A stretch of DNA of 64,000 bases, from NCBI GenBank assembly GCA_036746695.1, contig DAIODP010000001.1:124001-188000 (forward strand). Direction: 5' to 3'. The notes under the pieces were generated by a model that saw only the letters and a program-made list of their open reading frames with translations, was not told the origin of the DNA and searched no databases. Positions 45,314-53,858 of the stretch are shown here, in pieces (within the stretch, counting starts at the first letter, position 1; each line of letters opens with the position of its first letter). The DNA is from UBA3006 sp036746695. Its GTDB lineage: Bacteria > Actinomycetota > Acidimicrobiia > Acidimicrobiales > Ilumatobacteraceae. The position numbers and the translations under genes are program-made.

Positions 45314-46078
45314 ATGGACGACACTGCAATTGCTCGGGGCGATCGGGCTGTTCTCGTACTTCCCACTTTTAACGAAATCGAAAACCTCGACACCTTCATC
45401 CGCAAGGTGCGTGCAAGTGCCCCACTCATGCACATTCTGATCGTGGACGACAACAGCCCAGACAGCACAGGCGCACTTGCCGACAGCTTGGCAACCGAAC
45501 TTGGCAATATGCATGTGCTTCACCGAAGCAACGAGCGCGGCCTGGGAAGCGCCTACCGCACCGGCTTCCGACATGTGCTCTCGGCTGCATTCGATCGAAT
45601 CATCACCATGGATGCCGACTTTTCTCATGACCCGGCCATGATCCCCCAATTTCTCTCAGCACTCGGCAACGGCTCAGACATCGTCGTTGGCTCTCGCTAC
45701 TGCGTCGGCGGCTCAATCGTCAATTGGCCGCTGCATCGCAAGCTGCTTTCCAAGTGGGGAAACGCGTACACACGCCGCATGCTCAAGATTGACATCACAG
45801 ATTGCACCACCGGATATCGCGGCTACACAGCACAATCACTTCGTGCCATCGAAACCGAGAATGTTTTGGGCGATGGATACGTCTTTCTCTCCACCATCTT
45901 GAAGCGGGCTTCCGAGGAACATCTGCAGATTACGGAAGTACCAATTCGGTTTCTCGAAAGAGAACTTGGCACATCCAAGATGTCGTGGAAGATTGTCGGA
46001 GAGTCAATGATGTTGGTGACACTCTTTGGTGTTCGCCGCAATCTCAGAAAGTTTGTTCGTCCCGCACGCGGGAAATAG
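45314..46078 (+). CDS. Polyprenol monophosphomannose synthase (DPM1-like)
   Basis: GT2-family enzyme moving mannose from GDP-mannose to polyprenyl phosphate at the cytoplasmic membrane face. The 254-residue protein shows LPTFNEIENL, the metal and nucleotide site VDDNSPDSTG, ERGLGSAYRTGF, MDADFSHDP, VVGSRY and DCTTGYRGY. No C-terminal membrane domain is present. It fits with uppS (carrier lipid) and the neighbouring DUF2142 protein (possible user). Confidence 0.9.
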   Translation: MDDTAIARGDRAVLVLPTFNEIENLDTFIRKVRASAPLMHILIVDDNSPDSTGALADSLATELGNMHVLHRSNERGLGSAYRTGFRHVLSAAFDRIITMDADFSHDPAMIPQFLSALGNGSDIVVGSRYCVGGSIVNWPLHRKLLSKWGNAYTRRMLKIDITDCTTGYRGYTAQSLRAIETENVLGDGYVFLSTILKRASEEHLQITEVPIRFLERELGTSKMSWKIVGESMMLVTLFGVRRNLRKFVRPARGK

Positions 46079-46081
46079 CTT

Positions 46082-46960
46082 TTAGAGAAACCACTTCGTT
46101 TCGTCATAGTGCGGTTCCAGATTGTCGAACAGCCGCTCGTTTTTGCATAGCTGCGGCGTAGCCCCCAGCCTTGTGCCCACTCCGTCTTTGAACGCCCACT
46201 CTCCGCGCTGCGATGTTTCGCCCCGCACATAACTTGATAACGCAAATGCTCGATCATTAGCCGAGCTATTGGGCAGCGAGCCATGCACGGTGAGCAAGCC
46301 CCACACCACTGCATCACCGGGCTCCAATTCGACGTCCAAGATGTCGTCGGGGTTGAGACCAACCGCAACCAATTCGTCATTGTGCGTCAGCCCCTTCATG
46401 ATGGAACCCTCGCCGTTATCAGAAAGCCCCAAATAGCCATTCGTATGGCTGCGAGGCACAATGCGCAAACAACCGTTGTCTTTGGTAGCAGGGTCTATAG
46501 CCACACCAATAGTTACCGAATCGCGTACCACATCTTCGAATGCTTCTTTGCTTTCGCGAAAGCGCAAATCTTGGTGAAAGCGATAACCGGTAAGGCTTGC
46601 CCCTGGCGGTTTCCAGTGAATCTGTTGGGTCACTTGTTTGATGTTCCGGCCAATCAATGGTTCGAGCAGTTCGAGATAGGCGGGATGGCTACGAAACTTG
46701 TCGAAGTATTCACTAGCCCAGGCAAACCAGTAAGCCTGAATTACGTAGCGAGCACCGAAATGTGCCTCGGGCAAAATCTCGTATGTGAGATTGCCATGTC
46801 TATAGGTCGCATGATGGACAATGGCTGTCTCGTAAAGCTTTTTGGTTTCCGAGCGCAATGTTGCGACCTCATCGGCTGGAATGAAATTTCGAATAATTGT
46901 GTAGCCCTCAGCACGAAACTGTTCGAGCGCAGAATCCAGTGCACGCGCATCAGTTTGCAT
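46082..46960 (-). CDS. Phytanoyl-CoA dioxygenase family protein
   Basis: A 292-residue Fe(II)/2-oxoglutarate dioxygenase. The facial triad is His129 and Asp131 in YRFHQDLRF and His226 in LTVHGSLPNSS; an Arg about ten residues later would bind 2-oxoglutarate. The family hydroxylates branched acyl-CoAs, small metabolites and natural products, so the substrate stays open. It lies 18 bp after an acyl-CoA ligase gene, which suggests an acyl-CoA substrate. Confidence 0.86.
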   Translation of the reverse strand: MQTDARALDSALEQFRAEGYTIIRNFIPADEVATLRSETKKLYETAIVHHATYRHGNLTYEILPEAHFGARYVIQAYWFAWASEYFDKFRSHPAYLELLEPLIGRNIKQVTQQIHWKPPGASLTGYRFHQDLRFRESKEAFEDVVRDSVTIGVAIDPATKDNGCLRIVPRSHTNGYLGLSDNGEGSIMKGLTHNDELVAVGLNPDDILDVELEPGDAVVWGLLTVHGSLPNSSANDRAFALSSYVRGETSQRGEWAFKDGVGTRLGATPQLCKNERLFDNLEPHYDETKWFL

Positions 46961-46978
46961 CTGTCAATCCTTCCACAA

Positions 46979-48514
46979 TCAGTTCACTTGCCGCTCGCGG
47001 CCCTCCCAGTAGGGTGCTCGCAGCTTGAATTTCTGCAACTTGCCTGTTGCTGTTCGTGCAAGCTCTGTTCGAAACTCAACTCGTTTGGGGCACTTGTACC
47101 CAGCCAGTTTGGTTTTCGTGAAAGCGATTACCTGCTCTTCGCTGAGCACCGCCCCGGCGCGTAACACCACCAAGGCCATTACCGATTCGCCCCACTTTTC
47201 GTCGGGAATACCAATCACCGCAACTTCGGCAATGTCTGGATGCGAAAAGATCGCACCCTCAACTTCGATTGAGCTCACGTTTTCGCCACCTGAAATGATC
47301 ACGTCTTTCTTGCGGTCGGCAATGGTGAGCACATGGTTTTCGCCTATTGATCCCCCGTCTCCAGTGTGGAACCAACCGTCAACAATCGCTTTCGCCGTCT
47401 CTTCGGGCTGGTTCCAATACCCCGCCATCACAACATTGCTGCGGGCCAAAACTTCTCCGTGTTCGTCTATTCGTGTCTCAACGCCTATCGCGGGTGATCC
47501 CGCGGCACTCAGAACAACCGAGCGATCGGCTGCCGACAATTGATCGGTCTCTGCAATGGGTCGATTGACAGTCAACACTGGCGCAGTCTCAGTGAGCCCA
47601 TAAATCTGATTGAACTGCCAACCAAGTTCGGTCTCAACTCGTTCAATCGTTCTTGCCGGCGGTGGTGCGCCCGCAACAACAATTCGAACCGCATCCTTCC
47701 CCGGAATTTCCCCCTGCCACGTTGCGGCACTATCAAGAATTGCATTCGCGACTGCGGGGGCACCGCACATCAACGTGATTCTATGGCTTTCAACTCGCCG
47801 CAGAATCTCGTCACCATCAACCTTGCGCAAAACAATGTGTTGGCCGCCCATCGCTGTCACCGCATACACCATGCCCCAACCATTGCAATGAAACTGAGGC
47901 AAGGTATGCAGATACACATCGCGGTCATTCACCCCCATGTGCCAACCAAATGAAGCGGCGTTCAACCACAACGTCCTGTGCGTCAATTGCACACCTTTAG
48001 GCCGCGCCGTTGTACCGCTGGTGTAGTTAATAGTCGCTGTTGCGTCCTCGTCTGGCAACCATTCTTTTGGCTCGGCGTCATATCGATAGAGCTCTTCATC
48101 GGACTGTGCGCCAATGATGAATTTATGTTTTGCCTTAACGCCCTTCATCGCATCTTCAAGTTCCGGATCTACAAGCAGCACTTCGGCACCGCAGTGATCG
48201 ACAATGTACGAAACCTCATCTGCAACTAAGCGGAAGTTGATCGGAGCCAGAACTCGCCCGAATGCACTCACACCGAAGAAACTTGTGAGCAACCTGGCCG
48301 AGTTATGACTGACAATCGCGACTCGAGCACCTTGCTTCACCCCCAGGGCATCAAGCCCAGCAGCCTGCGCTCGAGCACGCCTTGCCATCTCTGCATACGT
48401 CTGGCTTCCCCAAGACTCTGCCGGTTGGTCTGGTTCGTCAACAAAAGCAATGCGGTGCCCATACACCTGTTCGGCGCGGCGCAAATGATCGATCACTGTC
48501 AACGGAACTTTCAT
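46979..48514 (-). CDS. Acyl-CoA synthetase (AMP-forming)
   Basis: A 511-residue adenylate-forming ligase. The ATP loop is INYTSGTTARPKGVQ, then HTLPQFHCNGWG, IYGLTETAP, FHTGDGGSI, DRKKDVIISGGENVSS and the catalytic lysine in TATGKLQKF. The FHCNGWG pattern occurs in the group of medium- to long-chain or aryl acyl-CoA ligases; chain length is not readable. It is upstream of a dioxygenase gene in the same direction. Confidence 0.87.
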   Translation of the reverse strand: MKVPLTVIDHLRRAEQVYGHRIAFVDEPDQPAESWGSQTYAEMARRARAQAAGLDALGVKQGARVAIVSHNSARLLTSFFGVSAFGRVLAPINFRLVADEVSYIVDHCGAEVLLVDPELEDAMKGVKAKHKFIIGAQSDEELYRYDAEPKEWLPDEDATATINYTSGTTARPKGVQLTHRTLWLNAASFGWHMGVNDRDVYLHTLPQFHCNGWGMVYAVTAMGGQHIVLRKVDGDEILRRVESHRITLMCGAPAVANAILDSAATWQGEIPGKDAVRIVVAGAPPPARTIERVETELGWQFNQIYGLTETAPVLTVNRPIAETDQLSAADRSVVLSAAGSPAIGVETRIDEHGEVLARSNVVMAGYWNQPEETAKAIVDGWFHTGDGGSIGENHVLTIADRKKDVIISGGENVSSIEVEGAIFSHPDIAEVAVIGIPDEKWGESVMALVVLRAGAVLSEEQVIAFTKTKLAGYKCPKRVEFRTELARTATGKLQKFKLRAPYWEGRERQVN

Positions 48515-48606
48515 GCTTTACCCCCAAGACATCTCTAGAGAAACAATAATCACCCGAGAACGAAACGCCATATCTGGTCCGACCAAACGGCAATTAGAAT
48601 ACGCGT

Positions 48607-49293
48607 ATGGCTTCACGCAAAAAAGGCAAGAACGAGATTTCACTCGATGACGCCTACGCATTATCGACCCCAGAACAAAACAAAACCCTTTACGACAAGT
48701 GGGCCCCAACCTACGACGCGGAGTTTGTTGCCGATGATTACATCTACCCAAGGATTGTTGCCGAATACCTAGCCACACTCATCGAAGACGACGAGCAACT
48801 GTCCGTGTGCGACATTGGCTGTGGCACCGGCGTCATCGGCGAGCACTTCGCCCGGCTACGCCCACTGTGTGAAATCGAAGGTGTCGACATTTCCCCTCAG
48901 ATGATTGCCCAAGCAGCCTCAAAGACAAGGTCCGACGGCAATCCTGTATACAAAGAGTTTCACGAGGTGGATCTGAAGAAGCCGATTTACTTCGCCCAGT
49001 CGGTCTACGACTTCATGGTCAGTGCTGGCACATTCACACTCGGCCATTTGGGCGTATCCGACATGCTCGCAATCTCCCGAGTATTGAAGCCGCTAGGTAT
49101 CGCATGCGTCGGCATTAACAAGCAACACTTCGAGCAACACGGATTTCGCCCAGTCATTGCCGAAGCAGTTGAGGAACGGTTCATCACCCAACCGGAATAC
49201 GTAGAGGTAGATATCTACGGCCCGTCAAGTGAGCACTACGGCGACAAAGCACTTATTGCAGTATTCGGCAGGCCTTCGCTACAAAACGAATAA
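48607..49293 (+). CDS. Class I SAM-dependent methyltransferase
   Basis: A 228-residue methyltransferase with a basic start (MASRKKGKN), KWAPTYDAEF, the SAM loop VCDIGCGTGVIGEHFA and VDISPQMIAQA. The KWAPTYDAEF segment resembles the Williams-Beuren/WBSCR27-like group. The substrate is unknown. It is divergent from the acyl-CoA synthetase gene (92 bp between starts). Confidence 0.8.
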   Translation: MASRKKGKNEISLDDAYALSTPEQNKTLYDKWAPTYDAEFVADDYIYPRIVAEYLATLIEDDEQLSVCDIGCGTGVIGEHFARLRPLCEIEGVDISPQMIAQAASKTRSDGNPVYKEFHEVDLKKPIYFAQSVYDFMVSAGTFTLGHLGVSDMLAISRVLKPLGIACVGINKQHFEQHGFRPVIAEAVEERFITQPEYVEVDIYGPSSEHYGDKALIAVFGRPSLQNE

Positions 49294-49305
49294 CCGCCGC
49301 ACCAA

Positions 49306-49407
49306 TTAAGACTTCTTCTTCTCAGCCTTCTTGAGGCGTTTCTCTTTCAACGTGAGCTTCGCTTCTTTTTTGTTGTTCGAGTTGCTCTTCTGCTCTTTGT
49401 TAGCCAT
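49306..49407 (-). CDS. Small basic protein, 33 residues
   Basis: A short minus-strand frame starting at ATG 49407 with an AAAGAGAAG ribosome-binding site just upstream and ending at TAA 49306. The product begins MANKEQKSN and continues with KEAKLTLKEKRLKKAEKKKS, so about half is lysine or arginine, with no hydrophobic segment. Strong RBS, distinct composition and its fit into the gap between two genes support a real gene. A nucleic-acid or ribosome-binding role is only a guess. Confidence 0.6.
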   Translation of the reverse strand: MANKEQKSNSNNKKEAKLTLKEKRLKKAEKKKS

Positions 49408-49450
49408 GATCTTCTCTTTTCGCTAGAGGACTAAATCCACCTTAGTCCGA

Positions 49451-50215
49451 TTAGTCCCTGTGCCGCAGTCGCAACGATTGCCACGAGCCGTCGGCAGTCC
49501 AACCCCCATCAACGGGAAGAGAAATTCCATTTACAAAGCCCGACTTGCTGTCGTCGCACAACCACGCGATTGCTTGCGCTATGTCGTCTGGTTTCGCAAA
49601 CCTTCCCATCGGGACATGGTCGGTGATATCGCTGTCGCTATAACTGCCGCCGGCTTGATCCTTGTGGTCCATCTCGGTTTTCACCCAGCCCGGGCAAACC
49701 GCGTTTACACGCACACCCTTTGCGCCCCACTCCACCGCAAGTGTTCGCGTGAGGCCAATCAACCCATGCTTGCTCGCGTTGTATGCAGAACGATCTGCAA
49801 CGCCCTGCAAACCAGCAACGGATGCAACATTGACAACCGACCCGCTTCCAGCCTTCACCATCAAACCGCCGAATGCTTTCGCCAACAGGAATGGTGCAAC
49901 CAAATTGACGTCAATAACCTTTCGGTACATCTCTGCTGAAGTATCTAACGCTGAAGTGATGCAAGAAATCCCTGCGTTATTAACCAGCGCATCAACCCGG
50001 CCAAAAGTGTCGATCGTCTGCTTGGCAGCGGACTGTACAAAGATCTCGTCGGTAATGTCGCCAGCCAAGGACAGTGCGCTGCTATAGCCCGAGGTGTCAA
50101 TCGGCTGCAGGTCAAGAAGAACGAGCGACCAATCCAGGTCATTCAGGACTGAAGCAGTCTGCTTGCCAATGCCTTGGGCTGCTCCCGTGATGACGGCGAC
50201 TTTGCGTGTAATCAT
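49451..50215 (-). CDS. SDR-family oxidoreductase
   Basis: A 254-residue classical SDR: TGAAQGIG (10-17), NNAGIS, catalytic Ser in NVASVAG, YNASK Tyr-Lys pair and VCPGWVKTEM. ISLPVDGGWTADGS closes the domain. The substrate is unknown. It is divergent from the MFS gene (43 bp between starts). Confidence 0.83.
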   Translation of the reverse strand: MITRKVAVITGAAQGIGKQTASVLNDLDWSLVLLDLQPIDTSGYSSALSLAGDITDEIFVQSAAKQTIDTFGRVDALVNNAGISCITSALDTSAEMYRKVIDVNLVAPFLLAKAFGGLMVKAGSGSVVNVASVAGLQGVADRSAYNASKHGLIGLTRTLAVEWGAKGVRVNAVCPGWVKTEMDHKDQAGGSYSDSDITDHVPMGRFAKPDDIAQAIAWLCDDSKSGFVNGISLPVDGGWTADGSWQSLRLRHRD

Positions 50216-50258
50216 CTCCCAATCTTACTGTTGGGTCGCGAAGCAATAGCCTCTGACG

Positions 50259-51476
50259 GTGCCCAAGGTGAAACGTGAAAAGCCAGAACTTGGAAGAAGC
50301 TTTCGTCTTTTGTGGCTTTCTGTAGCTTCGTCTTGCACCGGAGACGGAATGTTTCTTACAGCCTTCCCTCTTCTTGCTGCATTGCTCACAAGAGACCCAG
50401 TTTTGATCTCTGGAATCACTATCTCCACCAAACTCCCTTGGCTTCTTTTTTCACTCTTCACCGGAGCAATATCCGACCGAATGGATCGACGAAAACTCAT
50501 GATCGGTGCCGACGCCACACGATGCATCATCGTTGGAATACTTGCAGCGCTTATTGCAACCGATCAAGCAACTATCTGGATTCTGTACGCATGTTCGTTT
50601 TTATTGGGAACGTGCGAAACGCTGCACACTAACTGCGCCCAAGCAATTATTCCTGCCCTCGTGAAGCAAGATCAATTGATCGAAGCCAATGCTCGTTTTA
50701 CGAGCGCACAAGTAACCAGCGCTCAGTTCGTTGGCCCATCGCTCGGTGTTGTGCTGTTTAATGCATCGTCGGTACTTCCTTTTGCCGCTGACGCGATCAC
50801 GTTCGCAAGTTCGGCTGCACTCGTTAAAGCAATACCAGACGAACATGGAGTTGAGCGCCCAACAACTCGCATCCGAGACGACATGTTGGACGGTATTCGT
50901 TTCCTTCGCGACAATCTTGTTCTCCGACGCCTCACATTCATTCTCACACTTCTCAATTTCTTTTACTTTGCCGCGGCAGCGCTGCTTGTGCTGTACACCA
51001 CTGATATTTTGAACAGTGGAAAAATAACATTTACTGCACTTTCCGTTGGTGCAGCAGCGGGCACCGTCGCCAGTCGTTTCATAGTCACTCGGCTTTCCAT
51101 CACGATGAATGTCACTCAGACGGTTCTGCTTTCGCTTTGGGTCTGGGCCATCTCTTCGATTGGAATTGCGTTCACCTCAAATCGCTACATCGCGATCGCC
51201 AGTTATGTCTTGCTAGGTGTCGGTAACGGCCTCTGGACGATAATCAACACCACCTTGCGTCAGCAAATAACTCCAGACCGCATGCTTGGCCGAATGAACG
51301 CGGCCTTTCGCACCATCTCTTGGGGCGTAGTTCCATTCGGTGCCGCATTCGGTGGGCTTACCGCTCGCTACCTTGGGTTGCGCGGGCCATTCATCATCTT
51401 CGCCCTTGTGATGATTGCTTGTGCCGTCTTTGGCAAGTCGCTTCTCAAGCCACTCACTGCTCACGAAAACAATTAA
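50259..51476 (+). CDS. MFS transporter (EntS-like paralogue)
   Basis: A 405-residue permease with about 12 hydrophobic helices. It matches the product of 35165-36418 in the same positions: GDGMFLTAFPLLA against GDGMVHAAAPLLT, SDRMDRRKLM against IDRFDRQHLM, and RQQITPDRMLGRMN against RQRVIPPELFGRVN. The pair are therefore paralogues, probably exporters. The start is GTG 50259; GTG 50268 is also possible. Confidence 0.82.
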   Translation: MPKVKREKPELGRSFRLLWLSVASSCTGDGMFLTAFPLLAALLTRDPVLISGITISTKLPWLLFSLFTGAISDRMDRRKLMIGADATRCIIVGILAALIATDQATIWILYACSFLLGTCETLHTNCAQAIIPALVKQDQLIEANARFTSAQVTSAQFVGPSLGVVLFNASSVLPFAADAITFASSAALVKAIPDEHGVERPTTRIRDDMLDGIRFLRDNLVLRRLTFILTLLNFFYFAAAALLVLYTTDILNSGKITFTALSVGAAAGTVASRFIVTRLSITMNVTQTVLLSLWVWAISSIGIAFTSNRYIAIASYVLLGVGNGLWTIINTTLRQQITPDRMLGRMNAAFRTISWGVVPFGAAFGGLTARYLGLRGPFIIFALVMIACAVFGKSLLKPLTAHENN

Positions 51477-51488
51477 ACAGTCAGCCTG

Positions 51489-52025
51489 TCACTCGCCTGT
51501 TTGGCCATCGACAACTTCACGCATCAAGTCCGCATGGCCGTTATGTCGGGCATATTCCTCAATCATGTGCACCAAGATCCAACGAAGACTGGGCGATTCC
51601 CCGCTTGGCCATGTCCGCAATGCCAATCCATCAATCCCGCCCACCGAAAGGAACTTATCAATCTGCTGATTCGACAGCACTACCGATGATTCCCAGTTGT
51701 TTCGCAGGATGTCGGGCGAATCTTCACACGCCGATGCAAATTCCCAATCAGGCTGTTGCTCCCAGTCAATTGAAAGCCAAGGCTCTAAACGCTCGTTGTC
51801 ACCCAACCATCGCCAAAACCATTCATTTTCCACGAAGGTCATGTGTTTGAGAAGCCCACCAAGAGTCATTGTGGATACGCCGACGCTGACGTTCAATCCA
51901 TCTGAGCCAAGCCCCGCACATTTCCATTTCAATGTTGCGCGCTGAAAATTGAGAAACCCAAGCAGGGTTTCAACTTCACTTACCGCAGGCTCTGGCTCCG
52001 GTCGTCCTACATCGTCGAACATCAC
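51489..52025 (-). CDS. DUF664/DinB-like protein (possible mycothiol-dependent transferase)
   Basis: A 178-residue four-helix protein of the DinB/DUF664 superfamily. The metal-site pattern is visible: His in LLKHMTFVENEWF, and His pair in LVHMIEEYARHNGHADLMREVVDGQTGE, which is a DUF664 signature. Family members use mycothiol, bacillithiol or other thiols. The first residue pair MM leaves the exact start open. It converges on the MFS gene. Confidence 0.83.
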   Translation of the reverse strand: MMFDDVGRPEPEPAVSEVETLLGFLNFQRATLKWKCAGLGSDGLNVSVGVSTMTLGGLLKHMTFVENEWFWRWLGDNERLEPWLSIDWEQQPDWEFASACEDSPDILRNNWESSVVLSNQQIDKFLSVGGIDGLALRTWPSGESPSLRWILVHMIEEYARHNGHADLMREVVDGQTGE

Positions 52026-52075
52026 AAATATGCTACTTTTTCGAAGTCGTAGGAACTTCTAGTGGGGAGTATTAT

Positions 52076-53170
52076 TTGCGCTTTTCTCTTTTTCACCGAA
52101 GTCGTTTATTCGCAGTCAGTTTTGTTTTTGCACTTCTATGTGTCGATGCAGGTTCAGCTAATGCGTCCACAGTGGCCAACAACGCATCGTGCTCGAAAGT
52201 GGGCGTGGTAAAAGTCATCAATTCAAAGCGCTTCAAATGCGTGACTTCAGCAGGAAAAAAAGTATGGAAGATTCAAGTCTCGAAGGGGATTCCGCCTCGA
52301 GTAATCCCAGAGTATGAAAAGTTCTATAACGAAATTCGCGACCGCGCTATTGCCTCCGGCAAGAAGTCCTACACGAATAGTTTGGAATGGATAATCTCCC
52401 CCACGATTACACCAGCCCGACAGCAAATGGCCAAAGAGCAAATCCTCAACACGCTCACCCAATGGTTTGAAATAGGAATTGAGACACGAGGTCTACGTGT
52501 GTTTATTCTCGACGAAAATGGCTCTTCCCTTTATCAACAAAAAGTGTTGGAGCGACCAAATTGCCAATCCATGCCGGCATCTGCAATCGGATTTCATTCT
52601 GGGGCTCAGATTGGTTGGGGGGATTGTCTGGGGAGCAGAGACGGCATGCTCGTAATGATGCTCGGATCAAGCGTCGTTAGCTGGGGAACCGCAACTCTTG
52701 AACATGAAGTGGCCCATCTGGGTCAAAAGGGATTGCTTCTTCGTGGACTGGTTCAACATGATCGCCCACATTTCAACGATAAGACTTGTTGGATTTACGA
52801 AAGCGAAGCTTCACTTTTTCAGAATATTTTTGGAGGCGATGTTGATGGCTATAGAAACACAGCCAAAACCGAATGGCGCAAACTGAGAGATAAATACTCG
52901 CTCAACAGTAATGAAGCATGGCTGAGCTTTTTGTTGAATCGAGAAGAAATGAATAGTCCAGATTGCTGGGAAGGTTCTTATCGGTACAACGCTGCACTAC
53001 TCATCTACGAGAAGATTTATATCGACTTTGGCTCAGCAAAAGTGACCAACTGGCGAGTAAACAGTGCGATTATCGGTTGGAAGGGCGCGTTCGAAGCAGA
53101 GTTCGGAAAGACAACGGCCGAGTGGTATTCCACATCGGCGATCCCCTACATCATTGATCAAATAAAGTGA
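52076..53170 (+). CDS. Secreted protein with HExxH motif, putative metalloprotease
   Basis: A 364-residue exported protein. An N-terminal signal peptide (hydrophobic LFAVSFVFALLCVDAG) probably ends after SANA (residue 30). Next is a small two-cysteine motif (CSKVGVVKVINSKRFKC). The main domain holds LEHEVAHLGQ with HEVAH at 210-214 and a downstream WIYESEA (Glu242/Glu244) that could be the third zinc ligand of a gluzincin. No known peptidase family was identified. The start is TTG 52076, with GGGGAG eight bases upstream. It looks A+T-richer than its neighbours, so acquisition is possible. Confidence 0.65.
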   Translation: MRFSLFHRSRLFAVSFVFALLCVDAGSANASTVANNASCSKVGVVKVINSKRFKCVTSAGKKVWKIQVSKGIPPRVIPEYEKFYNEIRDRAIASGKKSYTNSLEWIISPTITPARQQMAKEQILNTLTQWFEIGIETRGLRVFILDENGSSLYQQKVLERPNCQSMPASAIGFHSGAQIGWGDCLGSRDGMLVMMLGSSVVSWGTATLEHEVAHLGQKGLLLRGLVQHDRPHFNDKTCWIYESEASLFQNIFGGDVDGYRNTAKTEWRKLRDKYSLNSNEAWLSFLLNREEMNSPDCWEGSYRYNAALLIYEKIYIDFGSAKVTNWRVNSAIIGWKGAFEAEFGKTTAEWYSTSAIPYIIDQIK

Positions 53171-53205
53171 TCAACGCTTTCGCCCAGAGAAATTAGTCTT
53201 GCCTG

Positions 53206-53850
53206 ATGTTCGTTCATCTCCTTGATGCCACCGAAGTCGGAAACGCTTATTGCGAATTGCAGGAACGCGTCGCCCAATTACTTGCTGCTCAGCCCCATGA
53301 GGTTGCATCTGCGGTTGTGCCTCATTGCCCTAACTGGACAGTTTTGAACGTGCTCTCCCACATGGTTGGCGTTCCAGAAGATGTAATGGCACGAAGAATG
53401 GAAGGTGTAACGACCGAGGCATGGACCCAACGTCAGGTAGATCGACATTCATCACGAGGCTTGACAGAATTGCTTACTATTTGGCACGTCACCGTTGCAG
53501 ATTTCAAATCTTTGCTGCCAAGTATTCCTCAGCCCACTATTTCCCAGTTTGTGTTCGACCAGGTGACACACGAACACGACATCAGACATGCAATCTCTCT
53601 GCCTGGTGCACGGGATTCAATCGCGATTGTCGCTGCGGAGGGTTTCATTCGTGATTCCTTGTCTCGTAACCCAGACTCAAGAATTGCCGACTTGGCCAAC
53701 AGCCGAGTATCAGGATTCGACTTCGTTCGATCGCTTTCGGGTCGACGAAGCCTCGCTCAAATCGCCGACATCGGATTGCCAGTAGAAGCCGTTGCTGCCT
53801 TTATCCAAACATCGCCATTCGACATACCGGTCGAATCGGTCAGCGAATAA
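53206..53850 (+). CDS. Maleylpyruvate-isomerase-like (TIGR03083-type) protein
   Basis: A 214-residue protein of the DinB-like mycothiol-dependent superfamily. CPNWTVLNVLSHMVG carries the first histidine, and FDQVTHEHDIRHAI carries the H-x-H-D motif that binds the metal. The family includes maleylpyruvate isomerase, but most actinobacterial members have no known substrate. It is a second member of this superfamily within 2 kb, with the DUF664 gene. Confidence 0.8.
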   Translation: MFVHLLDATEVGNAYCELQERVAQLLAAQPHEVASAVVPHCPNWTVLNVLSHMVGVPEDVMARRMEGVTTEAWTQRQVDRHSSRGLTELLTIWHVTVADFKSLLPSIPQPTISQFVFDQVTHEHDIRHAISLPGARDSIAIVAAEGFIRDSLSRNPDSRIADLANSRVSGFDFVRSLSGRRSLAQIADIGLPVEAVAAFIQTSPFDIPVESVSE

Positions 53851-53858
53851 GCGAATAC

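Noticed and set aside
49294..49450. Lys-rich frame at 49306-49407 as a random A+T-rich open frame
   Set aside because: The idea that it is random was set aside because the frame has a good ribosome-binding site and a coherent basic composition; kept as a low-to-moderate confidence gene.
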